Both the position numbers and the translations under genes were made by a program. Below, piece by piece: positions 8,958 through 17,797 of a stretch of DNA of 64,000 nt (the stretch's first letter is position 1; every line of letters begins with the position of its first letter). Under the pieces are notes generated by a model. The model saw only the letters and a list, made by a program, of their open reading frames with translations, ran no database searches and was not told the DNA's origin. The DNA comes from an uncultured Bacilli bacterium (GTDB taxonomy: Bacteria > Bacillota_I > Bacilli_A > ML615J-28 > CAG-313), in assembly GCA_934098295.1 (NCBI GenBank), contig CAKONV010000001.1:1-64000 (forward strand). The letters are read 5' to 3'.

Positions 8958-11855
8958 TTATTTTAAAAGAATGGTTTTAATCATAAATGGCCTAAATTCT
9001 AACGTTAATTCTTCCGTTTTACCAACATGTTCTTGTTCTTCTTCTAATAAATTCACAATTCTTACATCATATCCACGATTAAATTTTAATTCAATTTTTG
9101 AAGTTTGACCAAGAGATTCATACATTCTAACAATAATGCCATCATCTTCAGCCCACTTAATTGTTTCAATAATAACAGAGTTATTATCTACGATTGATAC
9201 AATTTTACTTAAATCCTGTTTTTTTAATGAAATAATAGGATAATTGTATTTATATGCCTCATCTATTATCTTCATGTTCAAGCCATCGTGATGTCCACAT
9301 AAAGCGTATTCAAAATAATGAACACCTTTTTCTGATATTTCATCAGGATGGGTACCTCCCTTGTGTACAGTCAAACCTAAAGTAGACTCATCACAAGATG
9401 TACCATAAAGGTCTTTTTTGAAGATAGTTACGCCATAAGATTGATCAGATAGATCCACAAATTTATGAGAACATACCTCAAATTTAGCTTCATCTTCAAA
9501 ACTTGAAGGATATGTATTTCTTTTTAGTAATCCAAATTGAATATCACTTGTATAATGATCACTAAAAATGTTAGTATCAAAATAGGATCTAATTAATAGA
9601 TGATCATCATTAATTACTAATTTGTTTTTAAATTCGATCAATGGTGAATTTTGATAAAAATAAATATCTGTTATTAGGTAGGAATTTTTAAATTGGTTGT
9701 GAGTTCTTAATATTAACGCACTTTTTTCAATGTTCACTAATTCTAAAGAAACAAAATCAAATTCTTGTTCTTTTAATTTATAATCACGATCTATATCCCA
9801 ATTATCATAAATATAAGGGATGTTTACACAACCTTTTAAGATATTAAAGCCTTCACCAACTAATTCATGGCCATCATAAACTAAAGATTTTATAATGCCT
9901 TTTTCGATTTTACCACTATATATTGGTGTTTTAAAATTAATGCCATCAAAGAATAATTGATTTTTTTCTTCTTCAATTTCTTTTCCATAATCTAAAGATG
10001 AAAATTTATAGAGCGATAAATGTTTAAGATGGCCATCAAAATCAATGTAACTTATTCCTTTGTTATCATCTACATAGCTCATTCGCTCAATAAATAAAGG
10101 ATTAAATAGACTAGTATCTGTATAAATGTTTTCTACTCTTTCAATCGTTTCTTTCATTTGTTTGATGGCTTCATCATTTACCTCTTTAATGCAGGTTCCA
10201 GGTAAAATATCATGAAACTCATTTAACATTAAAACATCATATGCTTCATCCGTTATTTTCTTAATATTTTTATCATTAGAAATGACACTATAAAGTTCGG
10301 CATTGTGAAGAGCAACACTCAATTTAGCGTGTTGTTTTTTTATTTCATGAATACTTGTAAAAGTTCCTCGATGTAATTCTAAATATAGTTCGCCAAAATA
10401 GATAGGTAATTGTTTTTCACTGATGCGTTCCATAAAAGAAGATATAGTCGTATGTTCAATTACCGCCTTATTATATTTATGTGTTGTCATAATAGCTCTT
10501 TCTACCATATCTTTAGAAGGGCCACCACCACCATCTCCAAATCCGTAAGCAATTAAAACATCCGTAGTGTGTACTTTATCAATTACATTCTTTAAACGTT
10601 TTTCTACTGTTTCAATATCAACATAACTATGAATAGTGTTAAAATGAACATTTACAGAACTTCCATCAATACCTACCCATTTAAAAGTATCATAAGGGAA
10701 AGTGTTCGTATCATTCCAACTAAGTTTCGTTGTTAAAAAGTATTTTACACCACTTTGTTTTAAAACTTGAGGAAGAGAGGCACTATAACCAAAAGTGTCT
10801 GGTAAAAAGAATGTATCAGCATTTTTATTAGCGTATTTTTTTAAATATAACTTTCCTTTTAAAAATTGTCTACAAAGCGCTTCATTACCAATTAAATTAG
10901 AATCAAATTCCACCCAAGTTGCACCATTTACTTCAATTCTATTTTCTTTCATTAGATTGATAACTTCTAAATATAACGAATAATCATCTTCTTTTAGCCA
11001 TTCTAAGTATAATACCGAAGATATAAAGAATTTATAATCGGGATATTTGTGTAATAATGTTACCGCATTAGCCACTGTTCTTAATAATTTATGATGAGTT
11101 TCTTCAATTTTCCACAGCCAAGCCGTATCCAAATGACTATGGCCAATAAGACCCACATAAGGTTTAACATCATCATATTTTTCTAAGGATTTATCAATTA
11201 TTAAAAGGGCTTTTTCAACACTTTCACTTTCGGGTCTTTCATCCTTTAAAGATAAAACTTTAAACAAATCTTCATAAATATTAATCAAATAGTTCTTTTT
11301 AGCATAACAATCCGTAGAAAGATATAATTGTTTTAAATAAAGCATTTTATTGATTAATAATTTTAAATTTTCATCAAAGGTTACTAAAGAAATATATTGA
11401 TAAGGCCTATTTTCATATAAATCATCTAACGAAAAAGTTGATTTGGAATGATAGGGAAAAGTACCAGGAATGGGGTGTGAATAATAAGCTTCCACCTCAA
11501 TCAAATCATTTTCTTTGACATTTTCTAAATAGAGATATTTATGAATTCTCGATGATGGATCCATAGCATGAGGAACATAATCAAGCATCCCCATTTTTTT
11601 ATTATTAATGCTTACTAAATGTTCAACAGCACCAGTTAAACAAAATAAATAATATTCCTCATTTTTTAGATGTGGAACCTTAAAGGAAAAAGTGCCATAT
11701 CCAAAGTCTTTCCCCCAAATTTCTCCTTTATTAATTTTTTTACCATCTAATAGTACTTCATTTATTTCAATTTCTTCTTTAATCACATATTTATCATATA
11801 CATTAATCAAATTAAACATCTTATTGATTAATCGTTCTATTTGTTTTTCAAGCAT
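8958..11855 (-). CDS. Alpha-mannosidase, glycoside hydrolase family 38
   Basis: A 965-residue cytoplasmic protein (no signal peptide) with the GH38 layout: an N-terminal beta domain, a catalytic alpha/beta domain from about residue 230, a helical middle domain and a C-terminal beta-sandwich. The zinc site starts at GHSHLDTAW (His239, His241, Asp243), and FFLPDTFGYSASLPQ holds the predicted nucleophile Asp353. GFGDGGGGPS and NEFHDILPG are also typical. It should hydrolyse alpha-linked mannose from imported oligosaccharides, feeding mannose towards ManA. The gene begins 8 bases after the RpiR gene and is the last of that operon. Confidence 0.94.
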   Translation of the reverse strand: MLEKQIERLINKMFNLINVYDKYVIKEEIEINEVLLDGKKINKGEIWGKDFGYGTFSFKVPHLKNEEYYLFCLTGAVEHLVSINNKKMGMLDYVPHAMDPSSRIHKYLYLENVKENDLIEVEAYYSHPIPGTFPYHSKSTFSLDDLYENRPYQYISLVTFDENLKLLINKMLYLKQLYLSTDCYAKKNYLINIYEDLFKVLSLKDERPESESVEKALLIIDKSLEKYDDVKPYVGLIGHSHLDTAWLWKIEETHHKLLRTVANAVTLLHKYPDYKFFISSVLYLEWLKEDDYSLYLEVINLMKENRIEVNGATWVEFDSNLIGNEALCRQFLKGKLYLKKYANKNADTFFLPDTFGYSASLPQVLKQSGVKYFLTTKLSWNDTNTFPYDTFKWVGIDGSSVNVHFNTIHSYVDIETVEKRLKNVIDKVHTTDVLIAYGFGDGGGGPSKDMVERAIMTTHKYNKAVIEHTTISSFMERISEKQLPIYFGELYLELHRGTFTSIHEIKKQHAKLSVALHNAELYSVISNDKNIKKITDEAYDVLMLNEFHDILPGTCIKEVNDEAIKQMKETIERVENIYTDTSLFNPLFIERMSYVDDNKGISYIDFDGHLKHLSLYKFSSLDYGKEIEEEKNQLFFDGINFKTPIYSGKIEKGIIKSLVYDGHELVGEGFNILKGCVNIPYIYDNWDIDRDYKLKEQEFDFVSLELVNIEKSALILRTHNQFKNSYLITDIYFYQNSPLIEFKNKLVINDDHLLIRSYFDTNIFSDHYTSDIQFGLLKRNTYPSSFEDEAKFEVCSHKFVDLSDQSYGVTIFKKDLYGTSCDESTLGLTVHKGGTHPDEISEKGVHYFEYALCGHHDGLNMKIIDEAYKYNYPIISLKKQDLSKIVSIVDNNSVIIETIKWAEDDGIIVRMYESLGQTSKIELKFNRGYDVRIVNLLEEEQEHVGKTEELTLEFRPFMIKTILLK

Positions 11856-11863
11856 ATAGCCTC

Positions 11864-12682
11864 CTAAATAGATTTATTAGCAACTGAACTAGCTGCAGCC
11901 AAAGCTCTTTCTCTAGCCGTTGAACCAAGTTCTTCATAGATAGCATTATACAAACAGTCAATTATAAATGATATAGAAACAACTGTTGAAAGAGATCCAC
12001 CTTCATAGGCCGCTTCTCTTCTTGTTGAATATAAAACTAAATCAGTTTCTTTTGCTAACGGAGATTTATCATAACAGGTAATTACAACGATGGTGACACC
12101 ATTCTTTTTAGCAATATCGGCAACATCCAAAATATCTTTGGTACTACCAGAAACAGAAAATAATATAATAACATCTTCACTATTCATATTACCTGTAATC
12201 ATAGCTTGTAAATGCGGATCAGATGTTGTTAAAATATTAATTCCAATTCTAGCTAAAACATTACCAATTTCAACAGCGGCAATGTAAGAATTACCAACAC
12301 CAAAAGCCCCAATTTTCCTAGCATTAATTATCAATTTAGCAATTTTTTTACATAGTTCATAATCTAAACTTTTATAAGTCTCATTAATGGCATCAGTCAT
12401 TCTTAAGGCAATATTTTGAGTAATACTTGTTTTATCCGTTTCAATAGTTCCCATTTCTTTACTAATTGAAAGTTTAAAATCTTGAAATCCCGTATATCCT
12501 AATTTTCTAACAAATCGAATAATTGTGGCCTCAGCTACATTAATTGAGGCAGCAAGTTCCGTTATTGAATAGTATATAAGTTCTTCTCTATTTAATTTCA
12601 TTAAACGATCAATTATTTTCTTTTCAGTCTTAGTTGCTACATCTTCAATAGCAACCATTCGATCAAAGGCTTTTCCAATCAT
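11864..12682 (-). CDS. MurR/RpiR family transcriptional regulator
   Basis: A 272-residue protein with an RpiR-type helix-turn-helix in residues about 1-77 (ELAASINVAEATIIRFVRKLGYTGFQDFK region) and a SIS sugar-phosphate-binding domain in about 110-240 (GAFGVGNSYIAA, ILFSVSGSTKDILDVA, ITCYDKSPLAKETDL). Such regulators sense sugar phosphates of amino-sugar or pentose pathways. It lies inside the manA-kinase-mannosidase operon, so it is probably autoregulated, and it is the natural candidate for the palindromes found over the -35 boxes of the manA and nanE promoters. The effector (perhaps ManNAc-6-P or GlcNAc-6-P) is inferred. Confidence 0.93.
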   Translation of the reverse strand: MIGKAFDRMVAIEDVATKTEKKIIDRLMKLNREELIYYSITELAASINVAEATIIRFVRKLGYTGFQDFKLSISKEMGTIETDKTSITQNIALRMTDAINETYKSLDYELCKKIAKLIINARKIGAFGVGNSYIAAVEIGNVLARIGINILTTSDPHLQAMITGNMNSEDVIILFSVSGSTKDILDVADIAKKNGVTIVVITCYDKSPLAKETDLVLYSTRREAAYEGGSLSTVVSISFIIDCLYNAIYEELGSTARERALAAASSVANKSI

Positions 12683-12721
12683 CTCTTTTGCTCCTTTAAT
12701 TTAATTTTTATTGTATCTAAT

Positions 12722-13609
12722 TTAAAATAATGATTTTGCAACTAAAGCTGAACCTAATGAAGCTTCATTAATTTTAGGAGTATATTCTAAATTAGGGGAG
12801 ATTTTATTAATATTTTTCAACAAATTTTCTTTATAAATACCATCAGCATTTCCTAAAGATCCTATAATTGAATATTTAACTTTACTGTCAAATTTTAACG
12901 TTTTAAAAACGGCTTTAACCATTAAAGCCACTTCTTTAGTAGCCTTAATTATTATTCTTTTGGAAACTAAATCATTTGTGGAAGTAACAATTTTAGCAAG
13001 AGATGCTACCATTGTTCTAGAAGATGATACAACATATTTTGTAAAGGAAATCGTATCATAAACTTCTATAGCCTTCATCAAGTTTTGGGCAAGCATACTC
13101 ATCTTTTCTCTTTTATCTAATACTTTACCTAAATGTTGAAGGGCTTTATGCCCCAAATCATAAGCACTTCCCAAATCACCTTCTTGATAGCCATAGCCAC
13201 CACTCCTAAAGGTTTTTCCCGCTTTTTTCCCATAAGCAACCGAACCCGTTCCAGCAATAATAACGATACCATCTTCACCATTTAAACTTCCATAAAGAGC
13301 ATTAATAACATCATTATCAGCTTTAACCATTTTAGGGTTTATTAATGTTTTTGAAGTTGCTAAAATATCTTCAATTTCATTTTTATCTTCTTCACTTATT
13401 ACTCCACCAATACCGGCAAAAATACCCGTTAATGGGTATTTTATATCATTAAGGGCGGTAATAATAGTGGCTTTTGTTACTAGATAGTCAACAGTATCAA
13501 TACTAGAAGGCCCTGACGTTTTTTCATATACAACATGGGATTCATCATCGATTACTGTAAAAGCGGTTTTAGTACCACCACCATCAATACCTAAATAATA
13601 CTTACACAT
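12722..13609 (-). CDS. BadF/BadG-type sugar kinase (N-acetylglucosamine kinase-like)
   Basis: A 295-residue member of the ASKHA kinase fold in the BadF/BadG/BcrA/BcrD ATPase family. GIDGGGTKTAF near residue 8 is the phosphate-1 loop, GIVIIAGTGSVAYG the phosphate-2 segment, and GYGYQEGDLGSAYDLG is typical of N-acetylhexosamine kinases of this family. Predicted activity is ATP-dependent phosphorylation of GlcNAc, MurNAc or ManNAc in the cytoplasm. It begins 2 bases after manA. With nanE in the neighbouring unit, a ManNAc or GlcNAc substrate is most sensible, but the sequence alone does not decide. Confidence 0.87.
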   Translation of the reverse strand: MCKYYLGIDGGGTKTAFTVIDDESHVVYEKTSGPSSIDTVDYLVTKATIITALNDIKYPLTGIFAGIGGVISEEDKNEIEDILATSKTLINPKMVKADNDVINALYGSLNGEDGIVIIAGTGSVAYGKKAGKTFRSGGYGYQEGDLGSAYDLGHKALQHLGKVLDKREKMSMLAQNLMKAIEVYDTISFTKYVVSSSRTMVASLAKIVTSTNDLVSKRIIIKATKEVALMVKAVFKTLKFDSKVKYSIIGSLGNADGIYKENLLKNINKISPNLEYTPKINEASLGSALVAKSLF

Positions 13610-13611
13610 AA

Positions 13612-14502
13612 TTATTTGTTTTTAGGAGTAACTAATGCTACTTCCATTTCTCCTTCTAAAGTAACTATTTTTTCACCGATTAATAACAGTGTATTATACT
13701 TACTAATTATATTACCGTTAATTTTACCACTACCATTTATTATGTATACAATTTGAACATTATTATTGGTAATTATTTGTTTAGATGTTTCAATAGCCAT
13801 TTTTTCAAATAGAAAATACTTGTTTTCTTCACTAGCATTTTTACTAAAATCTTTGATACCAGCTTTATTTTCAAAATCAATCACATTTAAAGAATCATTA
13901 ATATGAAGTTCTCTAAGTGGCTTTCGATCATAATCATAAAGTCGATAAGTTATATCACTTGGTTGTTGAGTCTCTAAAACTAGTGAACCACCTTTTAGAG
14001 CGTGAACAGTTCCTGGTTTAATGGAAAGATATGAGCCACTTTGAATATTTTCATAGTTTAATGTTGCCATTATGCGTTTTTCATCAATTATTTTTTTTAA
14101 CTCTTCTTTTGTTTGGCACTTTAAACCAACCACTACTTTACTAGTTTTATTACCAGGTAAAAAATACCATGATTCAAATTTACCGTTGGCATTATGGTGG
14201 GTTTTAGCGTAGTCATTATCAGGGTGAACTTGAACGGATAAATCTTCATCTGCATCAATTATTTTCATTAAAATCGGAAATTCTTTTTCATTTTCCATAT
14301 GAAAAAAATCGCTTTTATGTTCATTAAAGAATGCTTCTAAAGACAAGCCTTGATATTCACCATTGCTAATTATTGAACTTTTTTCATGATAACCTGAACA
14401 AATCCATGCCTCTCCAGTATCTTGTGGACATTCATATATTTTTGATAATAATGTACCATGCCATGGTCTTGATGAAAAATAAGGTTTTAAATATAAAATC
14501 AT
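13612..14502 (-). CDS. manA: Mannose-6-phosphate isomerase, class I
   Basis: A 296-residue type I phosphomannose isomerase. The cupin zinc site is visible: SVQVHPDND supplies Gln and His, GKFESWYFLPG the Glu, and IKPGTVHALKGG the second His. LVLETQQPSDITYRLYDYDR is the conserved segment after the active site. The enzyme interconverts mannose-6-P and fructose-6-P. It is first in the operon with the sugar kinase, RpiR regulator and alpha-mannosidase, which fits use of mannose released by the GH38 enzyme. The start is supported by GAGG about 7 bases upstream. Confidence 0.94.
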   Translation of the reverse strand: MILYLKPYFSSRPWHGTLLSKIYECPQDTGEAWICSGYHEKSSIISNGEYQGLSLEAFFNEHKSDFFHMENEKEFPILMKIIDADEDLSVQVHPDNDYAKTHHNANGKFESWYFLPGNKTSKVVVGLKCQTKEELKKIIDEKRIMATLNYENIQSGSYLSIKPGTVHALKGGSLVLETQQPSDITYRLYDYDRKPLRELHINDSLNVIDFENKAGIKDFSKNASEENKYFLFEKMAIETSKQIITNNNVQIVYIINGSGKINGNIISKYNTLLLIGEKIVTLEGEMEVALVTPKNK

Positions 14503-14525
14503 ATGATACCTCTTCGTTTGCCTAT

Positions 14526-14554
14526 ATTTTATATTAAATTTATAAATTTGTCAA
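14526..14554 (-). promoter_or_regulatory. Sigma-A type promoter of the manA operon
   Basis: On the minus strand: TTGACA (14549-14554), a 17-base spacer and TAAAAT (14526-14531), shortly before the manA SD. It has the same two boxes and spacing as the nanE promoter. Confidence 0.87.
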
Positions 14555-14561
14555 CAAATTT
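14544..14561. promoter_or_regulatory. 18-bp perfect palindrome over the manA -35 box, candidate operator
   Basis: AAATTTGTCAACAAATTT is perfectly self-complementary and covers the -35 element. Its arms (AATTTG/CAAATT) match those at the nanE promoter, although the spacing differs (4 bases here, 1 there). The likely ligand is the RpiR-type protein of this operon. Confidence 0.55.
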
Positions 14562-14614
14562 CATTTATAAGAAAATTTAAAAAAGCATTTATGAACAAAA
14601 AATATTCCACTATT

Positions 14615-14648
14615 ATATAAAAAACATCCCAATTTAATGAGATGTTCT
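14615..14648 (-). terminator. Terminator after spoIVA
   Basis: AACATCTC pairs with GGGATGTT (one wobble) around an 8-base loop and is followed by TTTTTTATA on the minus strand, 10 bases past the spoIVA stop. Confidence 0.8.
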
Positions 14649-14657
14649 TTAATTTTT

Positions 14658-16136
14658 TTAAATCATAATGGCGATAATACCACCATTACCGTGATTAATT
14701 ACTTTTTCTAACGATTCTTTAAATTTAGTAAGCGTTGCATCGCTTACACCTCGTGTTTTGGCATATATGCCATCACAAATTACATCACATAATTTACGAC
14801 CAAATATTTCACTATTCCACAATTCATCAATATTATTTTCACTTTTTTCTAACATATGATTAATTAAAGCTTCTGCTTGAGGTTTAGAACCAATAATTGG
14901 CTCAAATGTTGATTCGATTTTTACTTCCGTTAAAACTATTGATGGTGCAATGGCTTTAAGTTTTATTCCATAACGATTTCCTTGTTTAATTAATTCTGGC
15001 TTATCTAACTCCATATCAGAAATTTTAGGAACCGCAATATCGTAGCCTCTTTCTTTTACTGTTGTTAAGGCAGAACCAAAATAATCTAATAATTTTTTAG
15101 CTTTTTGATAAGACTGCATTTGTTTCATGAACTCACCCTTATTGGTAATTGGTTCACCGATAATTTCTTCTAAAATTTGATTATATAAATCATCACTACA
15201 ACCTAAGTTAATTTCGACAGTACCCGTTGATGGATCAATATTTTCAACATCGACTGTTTCAAATAACTCACTTGCTTTTAAATCATCTTGAATTTTAAAA
15301 ACATCTTTTAATTTACGATAACTAGCGGTAGTATTATTTACTAAATCTTTAAAATTTCTCTTATAGGTTACATCATCATCTAAGACTTCAATCCAGTTTG
15401 GTACTTTAATTGACAATTCAGCAATTTCAAATTCATTAAGTACCTCTTTTAAAATATCATCAACATCATCTTCAGTCATATTTTTAACATCAACAGCGAC
15501 AACAGCATTATTATATTTTACTTTTAATGTTTCTACTAACTTTTTCGTAGCATCATCATTTGGTACTGATGTATTAATAATTAAAATAAATGGTTTATTA
15601 AGAGCTTTTAATTCATCAATAATTTTTTCTTCAATTATTTCATATTCTTCTCTCTTAAATTCACCAAAAGACCCATCACTTGAGATTACAATACCAATAT
15701 TAGCATGATTTTCAATGACTTTTTTAGTGCCAATACTAGCAGCCTCATTAAATGGTATTCCATCTGTAAACCATGGCGTTTGAACAATTCGTTCACTACC
15801 ATCTGCATTTAAATACCCATTTGATGAAGGGATTACGTATCCTACACAATCGACAAGTCGAGTTTGAAAACTTATATCTTTATCTAAAGAAACCTTAATT
15901 TGTGTACTTGGTACAAATTTTGGTTCTACCGTCATAATACTTCTTCCTTCGCCACTTTGAGGAAGCTCATCTAGCAAATGTTTATAAACATCTTTATCAT
16001 TAATATGTGGCAAAACCTTCAATTCCATAAAACGACGAATAAAGGTGCTCTTACCACTTCTCACTGACCCTACCACCCCAAAATACAATTCGCCGCTAGT
16101 TCTTTTTACAACATCCTGAATACTATTATTACTCAT
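14658..16136 (-). CDS. spoIVA: Stage IV sporulation protein A, spore-coat morphogenetic ATPase
   Basis: A 492-residue protein of the usual SpoIVA length. The TRAFAC-type Walker A is GSVRSGKST (residues 23-31). The family segments RRFMELKVLPHI, DELPQSGEGRSIMTVEPKFVP and VDCVGYVIPSSNGY follow, and the protein ends in HGNGGIIAIMI, matching the Gly-rich hydrophobic C-terminus of SpoIVA. In B. subtilis the protein polymerises with ATP hydrolysis on the outer forespore membrane as the base of the coat. It has its own SD (AGGAGTGG) and terminator and is monocistronic here. Transcription by sigma-E is expected from the family; a weak match is listed upstream. Confidence 0.97.
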   Translation of the reverse strand: MSNNSIQDVVKRTSGELYFGVVGSVRSGKSTFIRRFMELKVLPHINDKDVYKHLLDELPQSGEGRSIMTVEPKFVPSTQIKVSLDKDISFQTRLVDCVGYVIPSSNGYLNADGSERIVQTPWFTDGIPFNEAASIGTKKVIENHANIGIVISSDGSFGEFKREEYEIIEEKIIDELKALNKPFILIINTSVPNDDATKKLVETLKVKYNNAVVAVDVKNMTEDDVDDILKEVLNEFEIAELSIKVPNWIEVLDDDVTYKRNFKDLVNNTTASYRKLKDVFKIQDDLKASELFETVDVENIDPSTGTVEINLGCSDDLYNQILEEIIGEPITNKGEFMKQMQSYQKAKKLLDYFGSALTTVKERGYDIAVPKISDMELDKPELIKQGNRYGIKLKAIAPSIVLTEVKIESTFEPIIGSKPQAEALINHMLEKSENNIDELWNSEIFGRKLCDVICDGIYAKTRGVSDATLTKFKESLEKVINHGNGGIIAIMI

Positions 16137-16154
16137 TTTTTATTCCACTCCTTC

Positions 16155-16200
16155 TATTTAAGATTATGTAAAAAGAATAGAAAATATCACAAAAAGATTT
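16155..16200 (-). promoter_or_regulatory. Possible sigma-E type promoter of spoIVA
   Basis: On the minus strand GTGATATT is followed after about 13 bases by ACATAATC, resembling the sigma-E boxes (GTCATATT and CATACAAT). The match is partial and the region is very A/T-rich, so this is tentative. Confidence 0.3.
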
Positions 16201-16303
16201 TATAAATGAAGTAATTTATCATTTTGTTATTTAAATATAAAGTGAAAATTTTTATATTTTTTTAAAATAATATAAAAAGTAAAATTTTGTTTAGAACATT
16301 TAT

Positions 16304-16323
16304 TTAATATATGCATATATTAA
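16304..16323. repeat. 20-bp perfect palindrome at the end of the peptide operon
   Basis: TTAATATATGCATATATTAA is perfectly self-complementary and covers the stop codon of the BtrH-like gene. It has no loop and no T run in the right place, so it is not a typical terminator. It could be a protein site or a weak RNA hairpin. Confidence 0.5.
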
Positions 16324-17753
16324 CAATTTTCCGATAAAAAACTAACTCTAGATATTCTTGCAAAATTATCAATTCCATTATTTGGTTTTTCTATGATTAT
16401 TTTAAAAAAAACGAAATTAAGTTTTGTTTTAAAATTATACTCGGTATGTACTTCATTATTATTTTTGACATTTATAATTGATACCCATTTTGCACCATCT
16501 TGCGAAATTAAAAGTTTATAGTCTTTTGTAATGTGTTTTATATTAGCACGATGTTCAATTATAATTTTATTTATATGAACTTTTTTATTAAAGTAAAATT
16601 TTATCCAATGTCTTTTAGTTTCTGCATTACTCATCCAAAAATTAAGATTATTATTAACCTTTTGTTCAAAAAGAACATTATTTGCAAAAAAAGTCTTACT
16701 AACATTTGTGTATTCACTATCAGCAGTAACGATTATATTTTCATAAATAACTTTATTTTTATTATAATACATATTTTTCTTATGAATGTTTTTTTTACAA
16801 AATAATCCTATTTTTTTATTGTAACTATTAAGGTCTATTAATATTTTTTTTAAATAATTATCATTTATTTTTATACCTTTAAGTGCATATTTTGCAAGTG
16901 TATTAACTATTTTCTCTCTAAACCTTAAATAATCATTAGTAAGTTTCATAAAATCTGAAATGTATTCAAAAGGTAATATTTTTTTTATAACCTCAAAAGT
17001 TGGTTTAAAAGAATGAATGGTCGTTCTTCTAAATTGTTCATTAAAATATAAACTGTCATACTTTTTAGTATTTAATATTTTTGTAATTTCAGTACATAAT
17101 AAATCTTTGTTAGAAATAAAAAAAGTTATACAACAATTTATAAATTTTAATATAATTTCATGCATATCAACATTTTTCTTAAAAGTCATAAATTGAAAAA
17201 AACTATCAATTTCTTTTTTATCATCTAGTACATTTATTGTTTGAATGTAAATATCCATCAGCATATCATATGTTAAATAGTATTCTGAAAATGGTTGAGA
17301 AGGTGTCAAAGTACTTAACACGCTGGTATTTATACTATTTTCTCTTATATAAAATATTTTTTTTGAATCGTCGTATCCATTAATAATAAAAGAGTGGTTA
17401 ACTCTTTTAATATTAGGATTTTTATACATTATGGAATAAAATAAAACAGAATTTGGTACATTAATAATGATAGGATTCTCAAGATCTATTTTTTCTTGTA
17501 TTATCGAAATTAGATTATCTGAATCCAAAATTTGATGATTTTGAAGACTTAGCCCAAATAAATTTAAAATTTTTAATCTTACACAATTTTGATTATAACT
17601 TAAAAAATTTGAAAATAATCCCCAAAAACTACAATATAATTCAAAAAAGTCTTTTTCATAATAACTACTAATACCAGCAATATTATAGTCTATACAATTA
17701 TTTACTTCAACTGAATACTTACCTATCTGATAATCAACATTTAATATTTTCAC
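16320..17753 (-). CDS. BtrH-like cysteine acyltransferase/peptidase domain fused to a discoidin-like domain
   Basis: A 477-residue protein without a signal peptide. Residues about 15-190 resemble the BtrH N-terminal fold, a C39-related papain-like domain: a Cys in VNNCIDYNIAG (Cys20) and a His in NHSFIINGYDD (His120), followed by a strand ending in IREN. BtrH of butirosin synthesis moves an acyl group from an acyl carrier protein to its acceptor. Residues about 340-477 look like an F5/8-type C (discoidin) domain (NNNLNFWMSNAETKRHWIKFYF, YKLLISQDGAKWVSI). The gene is last in the peptide operon, 44 bases after the ABC gene. Acyl transfer from the ACP at 23400-23642 to the peptide is an attractive inference; leader-peptide cleavage is the alternative. 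Confidence 0.65.
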   Translation of the reverse strand: MKILNVDYQIGKYSVEVNNCIDYNIAGISSYYEKDFFELYCSFWGLFSNFLSYNQNCVRLKILNLFGLSLQNHQILDSDNLISIIQEKIDLENPIIINVPNSVLFYSIMYKNPNIKRVNHSFIINGYDDSKKIFYIRENSINTSVLSTLTPSQPFSEYYLTYDMLMDIYIQTINVLDDKKEIDSFFQFMTFKKNVDMHEIILKFINCCITFFISNKDLLCTEITKILNTKKYDSLYFNEQFRRTTIHSFKPTFEVIKKILPFEYISDFMKLTNDYLRFREKIVNTLAKYALKGIKINDNYLKKILIDLNSYNKKIGLFCKKNIHKKNMYYNKNKVIYENIIVTADSEYTNVSKTFFANNVLFEQKVNNNLNFWMSNAETKRHWIKFYFNKKVHINKIIIEHRANIKHITKDYKLLISQDGAKWVSIINVKNNNEVHTEYNFKTKLNFVFFKIIIEKPNNGIDNFARISRVSFLSENC

Positions 17754-17797
17754 ATTAACACCCCATATTTTATTATTTAAATAATGTTGTCATAATT

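Noticed and set aside
8082..13609. Classical sialic-acid catabolic cluster
   Set aside because: Only nanE is present; no sialidase, NanA lyase, NanK-type kinase or sialate transporter is visible, while mannose genes are.
16304..16323. Palindrome as terminator of the peptide operon
   Set aside because: The palindrome has no loop and is not followed by a T run on the minus strand.
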